From contig NZ_SMKL01000064.1 of the NCBI RefSeq assembly GCF_004348545.1, positions 1 to 35,058 on the forward strand: a stretch of DNA of 35,058 bases. Direction: 5' to 3'. Both the position numbers and the translations under genes were made by a program. Within the stretch, counting starts at the first letter, position 1, and every line of letters starts with the position of its first letter. Shown in pieces: positions 14,082 through 23,744 of the stretch. The notes beneath the pieces are model-generated. The model saw only the letters and a list, made by a program, of their open reading frames with translations. It was not told where the DNA came from and searched no databases. Origin of the DNA: Jiangella ureilytica (GTDB taxonomy: Bacteria > Actinomycetota > Actinomycetes > Jiangellales > Jiangellaceae).

Positions 14082-16445
14082 TCATTCCGCCCTCAGCACG
14101 GGACCGACCCGCGGCGCCACGGCTCGCTGCGACGGCCACACCGCCAGCAGGTTCGCCACCAGCACGGTCACCGGCACGGCCAGCAGGAGCAGCAGCGTGA
14201 CGTCCGGCGGCACATAGTGGACCATCGTCGCGTCGGCCACGTAGCGCCACACCGTCCGACCCAGCGCAACGCCGAGCGGCAGGCCGATCAGCAGCCCGGC
14301 CACCGCGACCACACTGGACTGCGTCAGCACCACGCCACGGCACTGCGGCCGCGTCATGCCGACGGCACGCAGGACGGCGAAATCGTGCCGGCGCCGGTGC
14401 ACCGCCGAGGCGAGCGCATGGCCGACCGCGCCGACCGCCAGGACCCCGAGGAACCCGGCCAGGAACAGCGGCAGCCGCTGGAGCTGCAGCAGCTCCGGCG
14501 AGCTGTCGCGCTCCAGTCGCTGCCGCACCGCGGCGCCGCCGTCGCCCGCTGCCGGCAGCACCCCGGACAGCCGGTCCGCGACGGCGACCGGGTCGGCCCC
14601 CGCACGCAGCACGAGGTGAGCGACCCGGACCCCGTAGCCCGTGAACAGGTCGTCATAGCCGGCGGCCGTGACCCATGCGCCGACGGCGTAGTAGTTCTCC
14701 TCGCTCTCGGGCAGGAACGTCAGCCCCGTGACCATCAGTTCGCGGCGGTCGCGGGTGCCGGCCAGCTCGATCCGGTCCCCCGGCCCCGCGCCCAGCGCCT
14801 CGGCGGTGTACGGCGCCAGCGCGATCTCGCCGCCGCGCTCCGGCAGCCGGCCCTCGAGCACCACGGGGTCGAAGCGGCCGGCCACGGAGTCCAGCGAGAA
14901 GACCGCCACCGACTCCCCGGCCGCGATCGCGACCGCGACCCGGCTGTCGTTGACGGCCACCACATCGGGATCGGCGGCAGCCGCGGCCAGCACGTCGCCG
15001 GCCGGGACCGTTTCCGCGCCGTCGACGCCCAACGGCGCCTCGAGGTCGTGAACCTGCCCGTAACGCGCCGGGTTGGTCGTGGCGTCGCTGACGGCGGCCG
15101 AGAAGGTCGCCGCTGCCAGGATGCCCAGCACGCCGACCGCCGCGCCGGCCAGCGCCGGGCGCACCGGGACGGCGGCCGGGCCGCGACTGCTCTCCAGCGC
15201 GTACCGGGCGCCGACGACCACCGGTACCGGCAGCCCGTACCGGCTGGCCAGCGCCACCACGGCCGATCGCCGCGACGCCGCGCCCGGACGCCGCGCCGGC
15301 CCGGCCCTCCCGGCGCCGGCCGCATCCGACCACACGCGGCGGGCCGTGAGCAGCGCGCCGGCGACGGCCAGCGCCGGGATCAGCACCAGACCCGAGCCGA
15401 GCACCACCAGGTCCAGGTCGGCACCCGGGTCCGGCTCGACGTAGGCCGCGAAGCCGTACGGGAACCAGCGCGACGCGATGCCCGCGGCCACCACCCCGAG
15501 CAGGGCGCCTGCGGCCGCAGCCAGCCCGGGTGCGGCGGCAGCGGTCCGATGGGCCTGGGCCGGCGTCAGCCCCAGCGCCGCGACCACCCGCAGGTCCGCC
15601 GCCGTCGCAGCGGCGTACCGCGCGAGCGCCTGGCCGACCAGCGCGACGGCGGCCAGGCCCGCGGCACCGGCGAACGCCAGCAGTGCGGCCGACTCGATGC
15701 CCGCGATCCGCCGCACGTACGCCATCGACGCCGCGTGCGGCCAGACGATGATGTCGCTGCGCCCGGTGGCCGCCGCGAGGTCGGTCAGGAACGCCTGCTC
15801 GGTCCACCCCGGCGCCAGCCGTACCAGCCCGCTGAGCTCCACTCCGCCCGGCCCCGCGAAATCCTCGGGGTGCGCGGCGAACAGCCCGGCCGACGGCAGC
15901 AGCCGGCCCGGCTGCTGCGGGCTGTCGCTGAGCAGCGGCGACCGGATCACGCCGACGATCCGGGTCTCGACGGCGCCCGCGGCGGGCAGCCGCAGCGTGA
16001 CGGTGTCGCCGACGCCCAGGCCGTGCTGGTCCACGAACGACGGCGTCACGACCGCCTCGTCGGGGCGGGCCGGGTCGGGCAGCCGGCCGTCGAGCACGAC
16101 GGCGCGTTCGACGGAACGCAGCAGCTCGCCGTCGGCCGGCGATTCGAACGCCTCACCGCCGGCACCGGGCCCGTCGATCGCCCAGGTCGTCGGGGCCGCC
16201 AGAGCCACGGCCTCGACGCCGGGCAGGTCGCGCACCGCGTTCCAGTCGAAGGCGGGGTCCTCGGGCCGCACCTCGACGGTGGCCGGCAGCGTCACGGCAT
16301 CGAGCCGGTCGGCGGCGCTGTCGCCGCGCCGGGCGCCGGCCACCGCCGTCAGCACGGCCGCCGCGGCGAACGCCACCAGCAGCGCCAGCACCAGCAACGA
16401 GCGCCAACGCCGGAGCAGGTCCACCCGCAGCCAGGCCGCCGTCAT
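14082..16445 (-). CDS. FtsX/MacB-type ABC permease 1 of 4
   Basis: A 787-residue membrane protein built as two FtsX-like units: one N-terminal helix (about 14-36), a large extracytoplasmic domain, three helices with VGQALARYAAA (about 265-400), another single helix and extracytoplasmic domain, and a final three-helix unit (about 670-775). It ends in VGPVLRAE, a tail shared by its three neighbours. It is the most divergent of the four. Its ATG shares one base with the stop of permease 2 (TGATG). MacB/FtsX transporters usually use ATP hydrolysis for mechanical work on periplasmic or envelope substrates; the substrate here is unknown. Confidence 0.88.
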   Translation of the reverse strand: MTAAWLRVDLLRRWRSLLVLALLVAFAAAAVLTAVAGARRGDSAADRLDAVTLPATVEVRPEDPAFDWNAVRDLPGVEAVALAAPTTWAIDGPGAGGEAFESPADGELLRSVERAVVLDGRLPDPARPDEAVVTPSFVDQHGLGVGDTVTLRLPAAGAVETRIVGVIRSPLLSDSPQQPGRLLPSAGLFAAHPEDFAGPGGVELSGLVRLAPGWTEQAFLTDLAAATGRSDIIVWPHAASMAYVRRIAGIESAALLAFAGAAGLAAVALVGQALARYAAATAADLRVVAALGLTPAQAHRTAAAAPGLAAAAGALLGVVAAGIASRWFPYGFAAYVEPDPGADLDLVVLGSGLVLIPALAVAGALLTARRVWSDAAGAGRAGPARRPGAASRRSAVVALASRYGLPVPVVVGARYALESSRGPAAVPVRPALAGAAVGVLGILAAATFSAAVSDATTNPARYGQVHDLEAPLGVDGAETVPAGDVLAAAAADPDVVAVNDSRVAVAIAAGESVAVFSLDSVAGRFDPVVLEGRLPERGGEIALAPYTAEALGAGPGDRIELAGTRDRRELMVTGLTFLPESEENYYAVGAWVTAAGYDDLFTGYGVRVAHLVLRAGADPVAVADRLSGVLPAAGDGGAAVRQRLERDSSPELLQLQRLPLFLAGFLGVLAVGAVGHALASAVHRRRHDFAVLRAVGMTRPQCRGVVLTQSSVVAVAGLLIGLPLGVALGRTVWRYVADATMVHYVPPDVTLLLLLAVPVTVLVANLLAVWPSQRAVAPRVGPVLRAE

Positions 16446-18817
16446 CACTCGGCCCTCAGCACGTGGCCGACCCGCATCGACGCCGCCCGCTGCGACGGCC
16501 AGGCCGCCAGCAGGTTCGCGGCCAGCAGCGCCGCCGGCACCACGAGCAGCAGCGCCGTCGCGGCCACCGGCGGCACGTAGAAGATCGGCGTCGTCTCGGC
16601 GACGTAGCGCCACACCACGCGACCGAGCGCGACGCCCAGCGGGATGCCCACCAGCAGCCCGGCCAGCGCCAGCACGCTGGCCTGGGTCACCACGACGCCG
16701 CGCGCCTGCGGCCGGGTGAGCCCGACGGCACGCAGCACGGCCAGCTCGTGCCGGCGCCTGCGCACGGCCGTGGCCAGCGCATGCCCGACGGCGCCCAGCG
16801 CGAGCACCGCGAGGAACGCGGCCAGCACGACCGGCAGGGTCCGGATCTGGCGGATCTCCGCGACCGGCGTGGGCGGCTCGGGCTGCTCCAGCCCCAGCCC
16901 GGTGGTCTCGGCCAGCCGGGCGGCGACGGCGGCCGGGTCGGCGCCCGGGCGCAGCGCGACGTGCACCTCGTGGAACTTGAAGCCGTCGGCGAAGAGCGCC
17001 TCGTAGCCGTCGCGGGTGACCCACGCGCCGGTGGTGTAGTCGTTGTGCGCGCCGTCGGGCACGAAGGCGATGCCGGTGACGGTGACCGCACCGGTCCCGG
17101 CGGGGTCGACCTCGTCGCCGACGGCGGCGCCCGTGCCCTCCGCGGTCGCCGGGGCCAGCGCGATCTCGTCCGGCCGTGCCGGCATCCGCCCCTCGAGCAC
17201 GACGACGTCGAGGGCGGTGTCGCCGACCGGGGCGTAGGAGTAGACCGCGGTGGACACGCCGTCGATGTCGGCCGACCCGATGCGGGAGTCGTTCACCGCC
17301 TCGACGTCGGGGTCGGCGGCGACGGCGGCCATCAGGGCCGGCACCTCCTCCTCCGGCAGGAGGTGCCGGCCGTTCTCGCCGAACCACGCCCCCAGCTGAT
17401 GGGTCTGGCCGAACCGGCGCAGGTCGCCCGCCGCGTCGTCCACCCCGCTGGAGAAGGTGAACGCCGCGAGCACGCCGAGCACTCCGGTGACCGCGCCCAG
17501 CAGCGCCGGGCGCACCGGCACCGCCTGCCGGCCACGGCCGGGCTCCAGCGCGAATCGCGTGCCGACCACGACCGGAACCGGCAACCCGCCGGCGGCGACA
17601 GCGGCCGCGACGACCGAGCGCCCTCGGTGCGCTCCGTCCCGGGTCGCGCGCAGGGCCAGCCCGGCCGACGCGGCGGCCGCCGCCGCCACCAGGACCGGCA
17701 CCGCGACCAGGCCGGCGACCAGCACCGGCCCGTCGGCATCGACGCCGGGCGACGGCTCGAGCGTCGCCGCGAGGCCGATCGGGAACCACCGCGACGCCGC
17801 CACCGAGCCCCCCGCTCCGACGGCGGCTCCGGCGATCGCGGCCAGCACCGGCCCCAGCGCCGCCGCGCGCACCACCTGCCGCGGCAGCATGCCGACGGCC
17901 CGCAGCGCCTGCAGGTCGGCCACCATGGCGGCGGCGTACCGGGCGACCGGCTGCCCGACCAGGAACACCGCGGCGGCGGCCGCGGCCAGCGCGAACACCA
18001 GCAGCGCGTCGGCCTCGAAGCCGGTGACCTCGCGCCCGTGGTGGCGGAACATCTCGACCAGGTCGAACGTGTCGATCGAGCGTCCGGTGACCCGCTCGAC
18101 CTCGGCCAGGAACGCCGGTATCGCGGCCTCGCCGCCGTTCAGCCGGACGATCGCGTTGTGCATCGCGGTCATCGACTCGGGGCCGAGCTCATCCGGGTAC
18201 CGCGCGGTGAGCCCGGGCGAGAGGATCAGCTGCCCCGGCGACCCGAGGGTCTCGCCGTACCAGAACGACTGGATGACGCCGACGATCCGCGCCTCGACCA
18301 CCGGCCCGTCGGGCGGCACCGCCGGGTCGTCGCGGAAGGCGGCGGCCGACTCCTGCTGGAACAGCCGGATCGTGACGGCGTCGCCGACGCCCAGCCCGAA
18401 GCTCTCCTCGAACGACGGGGTGATCACGACCTCGTCGGCCCGCCGCGGGTCCGGGATCCGGCCGGCCAGGACGACCGGCCGCTCCACTGCCCGCATCGCG
18501 TCCTCGCCGCTGATCACCCCGGAGACGGCTTCGGCCGGGACCTCGTCGACGACGTAGGCGGCGCCGCCGAATGTCGACAGCGCCGCCACCTGGGGCAGGT
18601 CGCGCACCACGTCCCAGTCGAAGCCGGGCTCGTTCGGCAGGACGGCGACATCGGCCGGCAGCGTGCGTTCGGCCAGCCGGTCGACGGCGGTCTCGCCACG
18701 CCGCGCCCCCGCGACCGCCGTCATGACCGTCCCCGCCGCCAGCGCCACCAGCAGCGCCAGCACCAGCAGCGAGCGCCACCGGCGCCGGAGCTCCAGCCGC
18801 AGCCAGGCCGCCGTCAT
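16445..18817 (-). CDS. FtsX/MacB-type ABC permease 2 of 4
   Basis: A 790-residue paralogue of permease 1 with the same plan: an RRRWRSLLVLALLVALAAG helix after a short basic N-terminus, a first extracytoplasmic domain with PNEPGFDWDVVRDLPQ, an FtsX unit (VGQPVARYAAAM), a second extracytoplasmic domain and a C-terminal FtsX unit ending MRVGHVLRAE. The ATG shares one base with the stop of permease 3. The junction sequence around its start is almost identical to the junctions of permeases 1 and 3, a trace of tandem duplication. No separate ATPase accompanies it; the single ATPase at 23741-24475 must serve all four. Confidence 0.88.
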   Translation of the reverse strand: MTAAWLRLELRRRWRSLLVLALLVALAAGTVMTAVAGARRGETAVDRLAERTLPADVAVLPNEPGFDWDVVRDLPQVAALSTFGGAAYVVDEVPAEAVSGVISGEDAMRAVERPVVLAGRIPDPRRADEVVITPSFEESFGLGVGDAVTIRLFQQESAAAFRDDPAVPPDGPVVEARIVGVIQSFWYGETLGSPGQLILSPGLTARYPDELGPESMTAMHNAIVRLNGGEAAIPAFLAEVERVTGRSIDTFDLVEMFRHHGREVTGFEADALLVFALAAAAAAVFLVGQPVARYAAAMVADLQALRAVGMLPRQVVRAAALGPVLAAIAGAAVGAGGSVAASRWFPIGLAATLEPSPGVDADGPVLVAGLVAVPVLVAAAAAASAGLALRATRDGAHRGRSVVAAAVAAGGLPVPVVVGTRFALEPGRGRQAVPVRPALLGAVTGVLGVLAAFTFSSGVDDAAGDLRRFGQTHQLGAWFGENGRHLLPEEEVPALMAAVAADPDVEAVNDSRIGSADIDGVSTAVYSYAPVGDTALDVVVLEGRMPARPDEIALAPATAEGTGAAVGDEVDPAGTGAVTVTGIAFVPDGAHNDYTTGAWVTRDGYEALFADGFKFHEVHVALRPGADPAAVAARLAETTGLGLEQPEPPTPVAEIRQIRTLPVVLAAFLAVLALGAVGHALATAVRRRRHELAVLRAVGLTRPQARGVVVTQASVLALAGLLVGIPLGVALGRVVWRYVAETTPIFYVPPVAATALLLVVPAALLAANLLAAWPSQRAASMRVGHVLRAE

Positions 18818-21285
18818 CACTCGGCCCTCAGCACGGACCCGACCCGCATCGACGCGGCCCGGTGCGACGGCCACGCCGCCAGCAGGTTCGCCGCCACCAG
18901 CGCCAGCGGCACCACCAGGGCGAGGGCGAGCGCGGCCACGGGGGCGACGTAGAACAGCGGTGTCGTCTCAGCGACATACCGCCAGAGCGTGCGGCCGAGG
19001 GCCAGCCCGAGCGGCACTCCGATCAGCAGCCCCACCAGTGCGAGCACGGTCGCCTGCGTCAGTACGATGCCCCGCGACTGCCGGCGCGTCATCCCCAGCG
19101 CCCGCAGCACCGCCATGTCGTACCGGCGCCGTCTGACGGCCGTCGCCAGCGCATGGCCCACCGCGCCGAGCGCAAGCACCACCAGGAACCCGGCCAGAAA
19201 GGCCGGGAGGGACCGGATCTGGCGCAGCTCCGCGACGGGGACGGGCGGCTCGGGCGGCGCCAGCACGCCCTCGACGGTCACCTCGGCGGGGTTCGTTCCC
19301 GTGGCCGCCGCGATCACCGGCGCGATGGCCTCCTCGAGCCGGTCCGTCACCGCCCCGGGGTCGGCGCCCGGCCGGAGGACCAGATAGAGCAGGCGGTACT
19401 TGAAGGCCGGCGAGACCTCGTCATGCCGGTCGAACAGCGTGTCGTATCCGGCCGCCGTCACCCAGCCGCCGGTCACGTAGTTGTTGTGTCCTTCTGGAAC
19501 GAAGGCCGTGCCCGTGACGGTGACCTCCCGGGTGCCGGCGGTGCCGGTCATCTCCACGACGTCGCCGACAGCCGCACCCACGGCCGTAGCGCTGTCGGGC
19601 GCCAGGACGACCTCGCCCGGTCCGGCGGGAGCACGGCCCTCGATGACGACGAGCGGCCAGGGATCGCCGGCCGGATCGAGCGTGAACAGCGTGACCGGCA
19701 CCCGTTCGACCTCGCCGACCGCGATCCTGGTGTCGTTCACAGCCACCACGTCCGGGTCGGCCGACAGCACCGGCAGTAGGTCGCCGACCGGAGCGGAGTC
19801 CTCGCCCGAGAAGCCGACGAAGGCTTCGAGCTGGTGCACCTGACCGAACCGGGCCGGATTGCCGGCGGCGTCGTCGACGCCGGCCGAGAAGGTGAACGCG
19901 GCGACCACGCCGACCACGCCGGTCGCAGCGCCTACCAGAGCCGGCCGGACCGGCACCGTCTGGGTGCCGCGACCGGGTTCGAGCGCGAACCTGCTGCCCA
20001 CGACCACCGGGATCGGCGCTCCCAGCCGGGCCGCGGTGCTGGCGACGGCCGAGCGCCGCGGTGAGGTGCCCGAGCGCGCCGACCTGAGTGCCGGTCCGGC
20101 GGCGAGGACGGCGCCGGCGGTCACCAGCACCGGCACCGCGACCGCGCCGGTCAGCAGGACCGGCAGGTCGAGCGCCAGACCCGGATCCGGCTCCAGCAGC
20201 GCCGCGGTGCCTATCGGGAACCAGCGTGACGCCGATGCGGCGGCGGCGATCCCCGCGGCCGTCCCGGCGAGCGCGGCGGCTGCCGGGCCCAGCGCCGCGG
20301 CCATCCGTGCCTGCGGCTCGGTCAACCCCACCGCCCGGAGCGCCTGCAGCGCGGCCACGGTCGACGCCGAGTACCGCGCGACCGACTGGCCGACGAGGAA
20401 CACCGCGGCGACCGTCGCAGCCAGCGCGAAACCCAGCAGCGCCTCGGCCTCGAAATGCGTGGTCGCGCGGACCCGCCGGCCCTCCTCGACGAGGTTCTGC
20501 TGGTCGAGGTCGGTACGTCCGCTGACCCGGGCCAGGCCCGCCTTGAAGTCGGCGAGGCCGGCTTCCCCGTCGTGCAGCCGGACCAGCGCGTTGCGGATGC
20601 CTCCGCCCGATGCGCCCATCAGGTTCGGCTCATAGCGCGTGAAGAGGGCCGGCGACGGCACGACCGTCCCGTGGGTCTCCCCGACCGTGTCCGAGTACCA
20701 CGGCGAGCGGATCACCCCGACGATCCGCGCCGCGACCGTCGGCCCGTCGGGCTCCGGCCCGGCGCCGCCCCCACCGGTGAGCGCCAGCACGTCCTGCGTC
20801 TCGGGCGTGTAGAGCCGCAGCGTGAGTGTGTCGCCCACGCCGAGGCCGGATGCCGCCACGAACGCCGGGGTCACCATCACCTCGTCGGGCCGGTTCGGGT
20901 CCGCGAGCCGGCCCTCGAGCGCGACCGGACGTTCGACGGTGCGCATGTTCTCGTCGTCCGCCGGCGGGAAGGCCCATGGCTCCACCCCCGGCGGGAGCTC
21001 CTCGATCACGAACCCCGTGTAGGTGAGGACGAATGTCGTCAGCGCCTCGACCTCGGGCAGCGCGCGCACCGCGTCCCAGTCGAAGCCCGGCTGGTTCGGC
21101 AGCACCGCCACGGTGGCCGGCAACGTCCGGTCGACGAGGCGATCGACGGCGCTGCCACCGCGCCGGGCGCCCGCCACCACCGTCATGACCGTGCCGGCCG
21201 CGAGCGCCACCAGCAGAGCGAGCACCAGCAACGACCGCCAGCGACGCCGGACGTCGAGCCGGGCCCACGCCAGTAGCGCGCTCAT
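18817..21285 (-). CDS. FtsX/MacB-type ABC permease 3 of 4
   Basis: An 822-residue paralogue, closest to permease 4. It begins with a VRRRWRSLLVLALLVALAAG helix and a first extracytoplasmic domain with PNQPGFDWDAVRALPEVE. The middle FtsX unit has VGQSVARYSAS, and the C-terminal unit carries VGHALATAVRRRRYDMAVLR and ends MRVGSVLRAE. Eight membrane helices are expected in a 1-3-1-3 order. Start and stop are both fused to neighbours by TGATG. The extra length over permease 2 lies mostly in the first extracytoplasmic domain and in a loop before the last FtsX unit. Confidence 0.88.
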   Translation of the reverse strand: MSALLAWARLDVRRRWRSLLVLALLVALAAGTVMTVVAGARRGGSAVDRLVDRTLPATVAVLPNQPGFDWDAVRALPEVEALTTFVLTYTGFVIEELPPGVEPWAFPPADDENMRTVERPVALEGRLADPNRPDEVMVTPAFVAASGLGVGDTLTLRLYTPETQDVLALTGGGGAGPEPDGPTVAARIVGVIRSPWYSDTVGETHGTVVPSPALFTRYEPNLMGASGGGIRNALVRLHDGEAGLADFKAGLARVSGRTDLDQQNLVEEGRRVRATTHFEAEALLGFALAATVAAVFLVGQSVARYSASTVAALQALRAVGLTEPQARMAAALGPAAAALAGTAAGIAAAASASRWFPIGTAALLEPDPGLALDLPVLLTGAVAVPVLVTAGAVLAAGPALRSARSGTSPRRSAVASTAARLGAPIPVVVGSRFALEPGRGTQTVPVRPALVGAATGVVGVVAAFTFSAGVDDAAGNPARFGQVHQLEAFVGFSGEDSAPVGDLLPVLSADPDVVAVNDTRIAVGEVERVPVTLFTLDPAGDPWPLVVIEGRAPAGPGEVVLAPDSATAVGAAVGDVVEMTGTAGTREVTVTGTAFVPEGHNNYVTGGWVTAAGYDTLFDRHDEVSPAFKYRLLYLVLRPGADPGAVTDRLEEAIAPVIAAATGTNPAEVTVEGVLAPPEPPVPVAELRQIRSLPAFLAGFLVVLALGAVGHALATAVRRRRYDMAVLRALGMTRRQSRGIVLTQATVLALVGLLIGVPLGLALGRTLWRYVAETTPLFYVAPVAALALALVVPLALVAANLLAAWPSHRAASMRVGSVLRAE

Positions 21286-23744
21286 CACTCGGCCCTCAGC
21301 ACGGACCCGACGCGCATCGACGCCGCCCGGTGCGACGGCCACGCCGCCAGCAGGTTCGCCGCCACCAGCGCCAGCGGGACGACCAGCAGCAGCGCGAGCG
21401 CGGCGAGCGGGGCGACGTAGAGCAGTGGCGTGGTCTCGGCGACGTAGCGCCAGACGGTGCGGCCCAGGGCCAGGCCGAGCGGCACCCCGACGGTCAGCCC
21501 GATGAGCGCGAGCAGGCTGGCCTGGGTGACCACGACCCAGCGCGACTGCCGGCGCGTCATGCCCAGCGCCCGCAGCACCGCGACCTCGTGCCGGCGCCGG
21601 CGCACCGCCGTCGCCAGCGCGTGCCCGACGGCGCCCAGGGCGAGCACGGCGAGGAACCCGGCCAGGAAGACCGGCAGCGTACGGACCTGGCGGATCTCGG
21701 CCAGCCGGCTCGGCGGGTCGGCCGGCAGCACGACGTCGGTGAGCGACTGCGCCGGTGCCCCGGTGGCCGCGGCGACGACCGGGACGACGGCCGCCTCGAC
21801 CCGCTCGGCCACGGCCGCCCGGTCCGCGCCGGGCTCGAGTCCGAGCAGCACCAGGTGGTACTTGAACGCCGGTGAGACCGTGCTGGCCGGGTCGAAGAGC
21901 GTGTCGAAGCCGTCGCCCGTGACCCAGCCGCCGGTGACGTAGTTGTTGTGCGGTCCCTCGGGTACGAATGCCAGCCCCGTGACGGTGAGCTCACGGACCT
22001 CGCCGCCGGTGCCGGACATCGCCACGACGTCGCCGATGCCGGCGCCCAGGGCGTCGGCGCTGCCGGGCGCGAGGGCGAGCTCGTCCGGCTCCAGCGGCGC
22101 CCGGCCGTCGACCAGCACGGGCCGCAGCGGCTCGCGTCCGGCCTGCGCCAGCGTGAAGAGCGTGACCGGCCGGTCGTCGACGACCGCCACCGCGATCCGG
22201 GTGTCGTTGACGGCCCGCACGTCGGGGTCCGCGGCCATGACCGGCAGCATTTGGTCGACGGGCGCGAAGTCCTGCCCGGCGTCGCCGACGTACGACATCA
22301 GCTGGTACACCTGCCCGAACCGGGCCGGGTTCGCCGCCGCGTCCTCGACGCCGTCGGAGAACGTGAACGCCGCGATGACCCCGAGCACTCCCACGACGGC
22401 GCCGAGCAGCGCCGGACGCACCGGCACCGCCTGCCGGCCGCTGCCGGGCTCGAGCGCGAACCGGGCGCCCACGACCACCGGTACCGGGGCGCCGGCCCGC
22501 CGGGCCGCGGCCGCCAGCGCCGACGAGCGGCCGCGGCGCGCGGTCCGGGCCGAGCGCAGGGCCAGCCGGGCCGCGGCGAGCGCGCCCGCGGCGGCCAGCA
22601 GCGGCGTCAGCGCCCCGATGCCGGCGAGGACGAGGGGGTCGGCGGCCACGCCCGGGTCCGGTTCCAGCAGCGCGGCGGTCCCGATGGGGAACCACTGCGA
22701 CGCGACCACCGCGCCGGCCGCGCCGAGCAGCGAACCGAGCACGGCCGCGGCCACCGGACCGGCCGTCGCGGCCAGGCCGGCCTGCCTCGTGGTCATGCCC
22801 AGGGCCTGTACCACCTGCAGCTCCGTCGCCGACGACGCCGCGAACCGGGCGACCGCCTGGCCGACCAGGAAGATCGCCGCCGCGCCGGCGGCCAGCGCGA
22901 AGGCCTGCAGCGCGTCGGCCTCGAACGACGTGACGTCGCGGGCGTGCCGGCCGTCCTCGGCGAGGTCCATGAAGTCGATGTCGCTGCGGCCGCTGACCTG
23001 CTGCAGCCCGGCCTTGAACGCGGGCAGGCCGGCCTCGCCGTCGCGCAGCCGGACCAGCGCGTTCAGCTCGCCCTGCCCGGAGGCGCCCATGAGGTTGTCG
23101 CGGTACTGCCCGTACAGCCCCGGCGACGGCGACAGCCCGCCCTCCTCGTCGCCGACGAGGTCGCTGAACCAGGGCGACCGGATGATCCCGACGATGGTGG
23201 CCTCGACCACCGGGCCGTCCGGCTCCGGCAGGGTCGTGGCGAACGTCAGGCCGTCCTGCGTCTCGGGCGAGAACAGCCGCAGCGTGACGCCGTCGCCGAC
23301 CCCCAGTCCCCAGGTCCGCTCGAACTGCCGGCTGACGACGACCTCGTCGGCGCGCGCGGGGTCGGGCAGCCGGCCGTCGAGCACGACCGGCCGCTCGATG
23401 GTCCGGAAGACCTCGTCGTCGCCGGGCGGGAACCCGGCGGCGAAGGAGCCCTCCGGCAGCTCCTCGACCACGTACGAGCCGGTCAGCACGAAGGTCGTCA
23501 GCGACTCCACCTCGGGGAGGGCGCGGACGGCGTCCCAGTCGAACCCGGGCTGGTTGGGCAGGACGGCGACGGTGGCCGGCAGCGTCCTCTCCGCCAGCCG
23601 CTCGACGGCGGAGGAGCCGCGGCGCGCGCCGGACAGCGCCGTCATGACCGTGCCGGCGGCCAGCGCGACCAGCAGGGCCATGACCAGCAGCGACCGCCAT
23701 CGGCGCCGGGTGTCCAGGCGCAGCCAGGCGGCGACGGGGGTCAC
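21285..23744 (-). CDS. FtsX/MacB-type ABC permease 4 of 4
   Basis: An 819-residue paralogue directly downstream of the ATPase gene. It uses GTG overlapping the ATPase stop (GTGA), with AAGGAG eight bases upstream inside the ATPase coding region. It has the shared N-terminal RRRWRSLLVMALLVALAAG helix, PNQPGFDWDAVRALPEVE in the first extracytoplasmic domain, VGQAVARFAAS in the middle FtsX unit, and a C-terminal unit ending MRVGSVLRAE. Permeases 3 and 4 are the most alike, even at the DNA level near the 3' ends, pointing to the latest duplication. It is probably the primary partner of the ATPase. Confidence 0.88.
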   Translation of the reverse strand: MTPVAAWLRLDTRRRWRSLLVMALLVALAAGTVMTALSGARRGSSAVERLAERTLPATVAVLPNQPGFDWDAVRALPEVESLTTFVLTGSYVVEELPEGSFAAGFPPGDDEVFRTIERPVVLDGRLPDPARADEVVVSRQFERTWGLGVGDGVTLRLFSPETQDGLTFATTLPEPDGPVVEATIVGIIRSPWFSDLVGDEEGGLSPSPGLYGQYRDNLMGASGQGELNALVRLRDGEAGLPAFKAGLQQVSGRSDIDFMDLAEDGRHARDVTSFEADALQAFALAAGAAAIFLVGQAVARFAASSATELQVVQALGMTTRQAGLAATAGPVAAAVLGSLLGAAGAVVASQWFPIGTAALLEPDPGVAADPLVLAGIGALTPLLAAAGALAAARLALRSARTARRGRSSALAAAARRAGAPVPVVVGARFALEPGSGRQAVPVRPALLGAVVGVLGVIAAFTFSDGVEDAAANPARFGQVYQLMSYVGDAGQDFAPVDQMLPVMAADPDVRAVNDTRIAVAVVDDRPVTLFTLAQAGREPLRPVLVDGRAPLEPDELALAPGSADALGAGIGDVVAMSGTGGEVRELTVTGLAFVPEGPHNNYVTGGWVTGDGFDTLFDPASTVSPAFKYHLVLLGLEPGADRAAVAERVEAAVVPVVAAATGAPAQSLTDVVLPADPPSRLAEIRQVRTLPVFLAGFLAVLALGAVGHALATAVRRRRHEVAVLRALGMTRRQSRWVVVTQASLLALIGLTVGVPLGLALGRTVWRYVAETTPLLYVAPLAALALLLVVPLALVAANLLAAWPSHRAASMRVGSVLRAE

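Noticed and set aside
12894-16580. A very long plus-strand open frame (over 1,200 codons) opposite the kinases and permeases
   Set aside because: It is antisense to genes with clear motifs, has an Arg/Ala/Ser/Pro-rich meaningless composition and arises from the lack of stop codons in GC-rich DNA. Similar long frames occur across the window and were left out.
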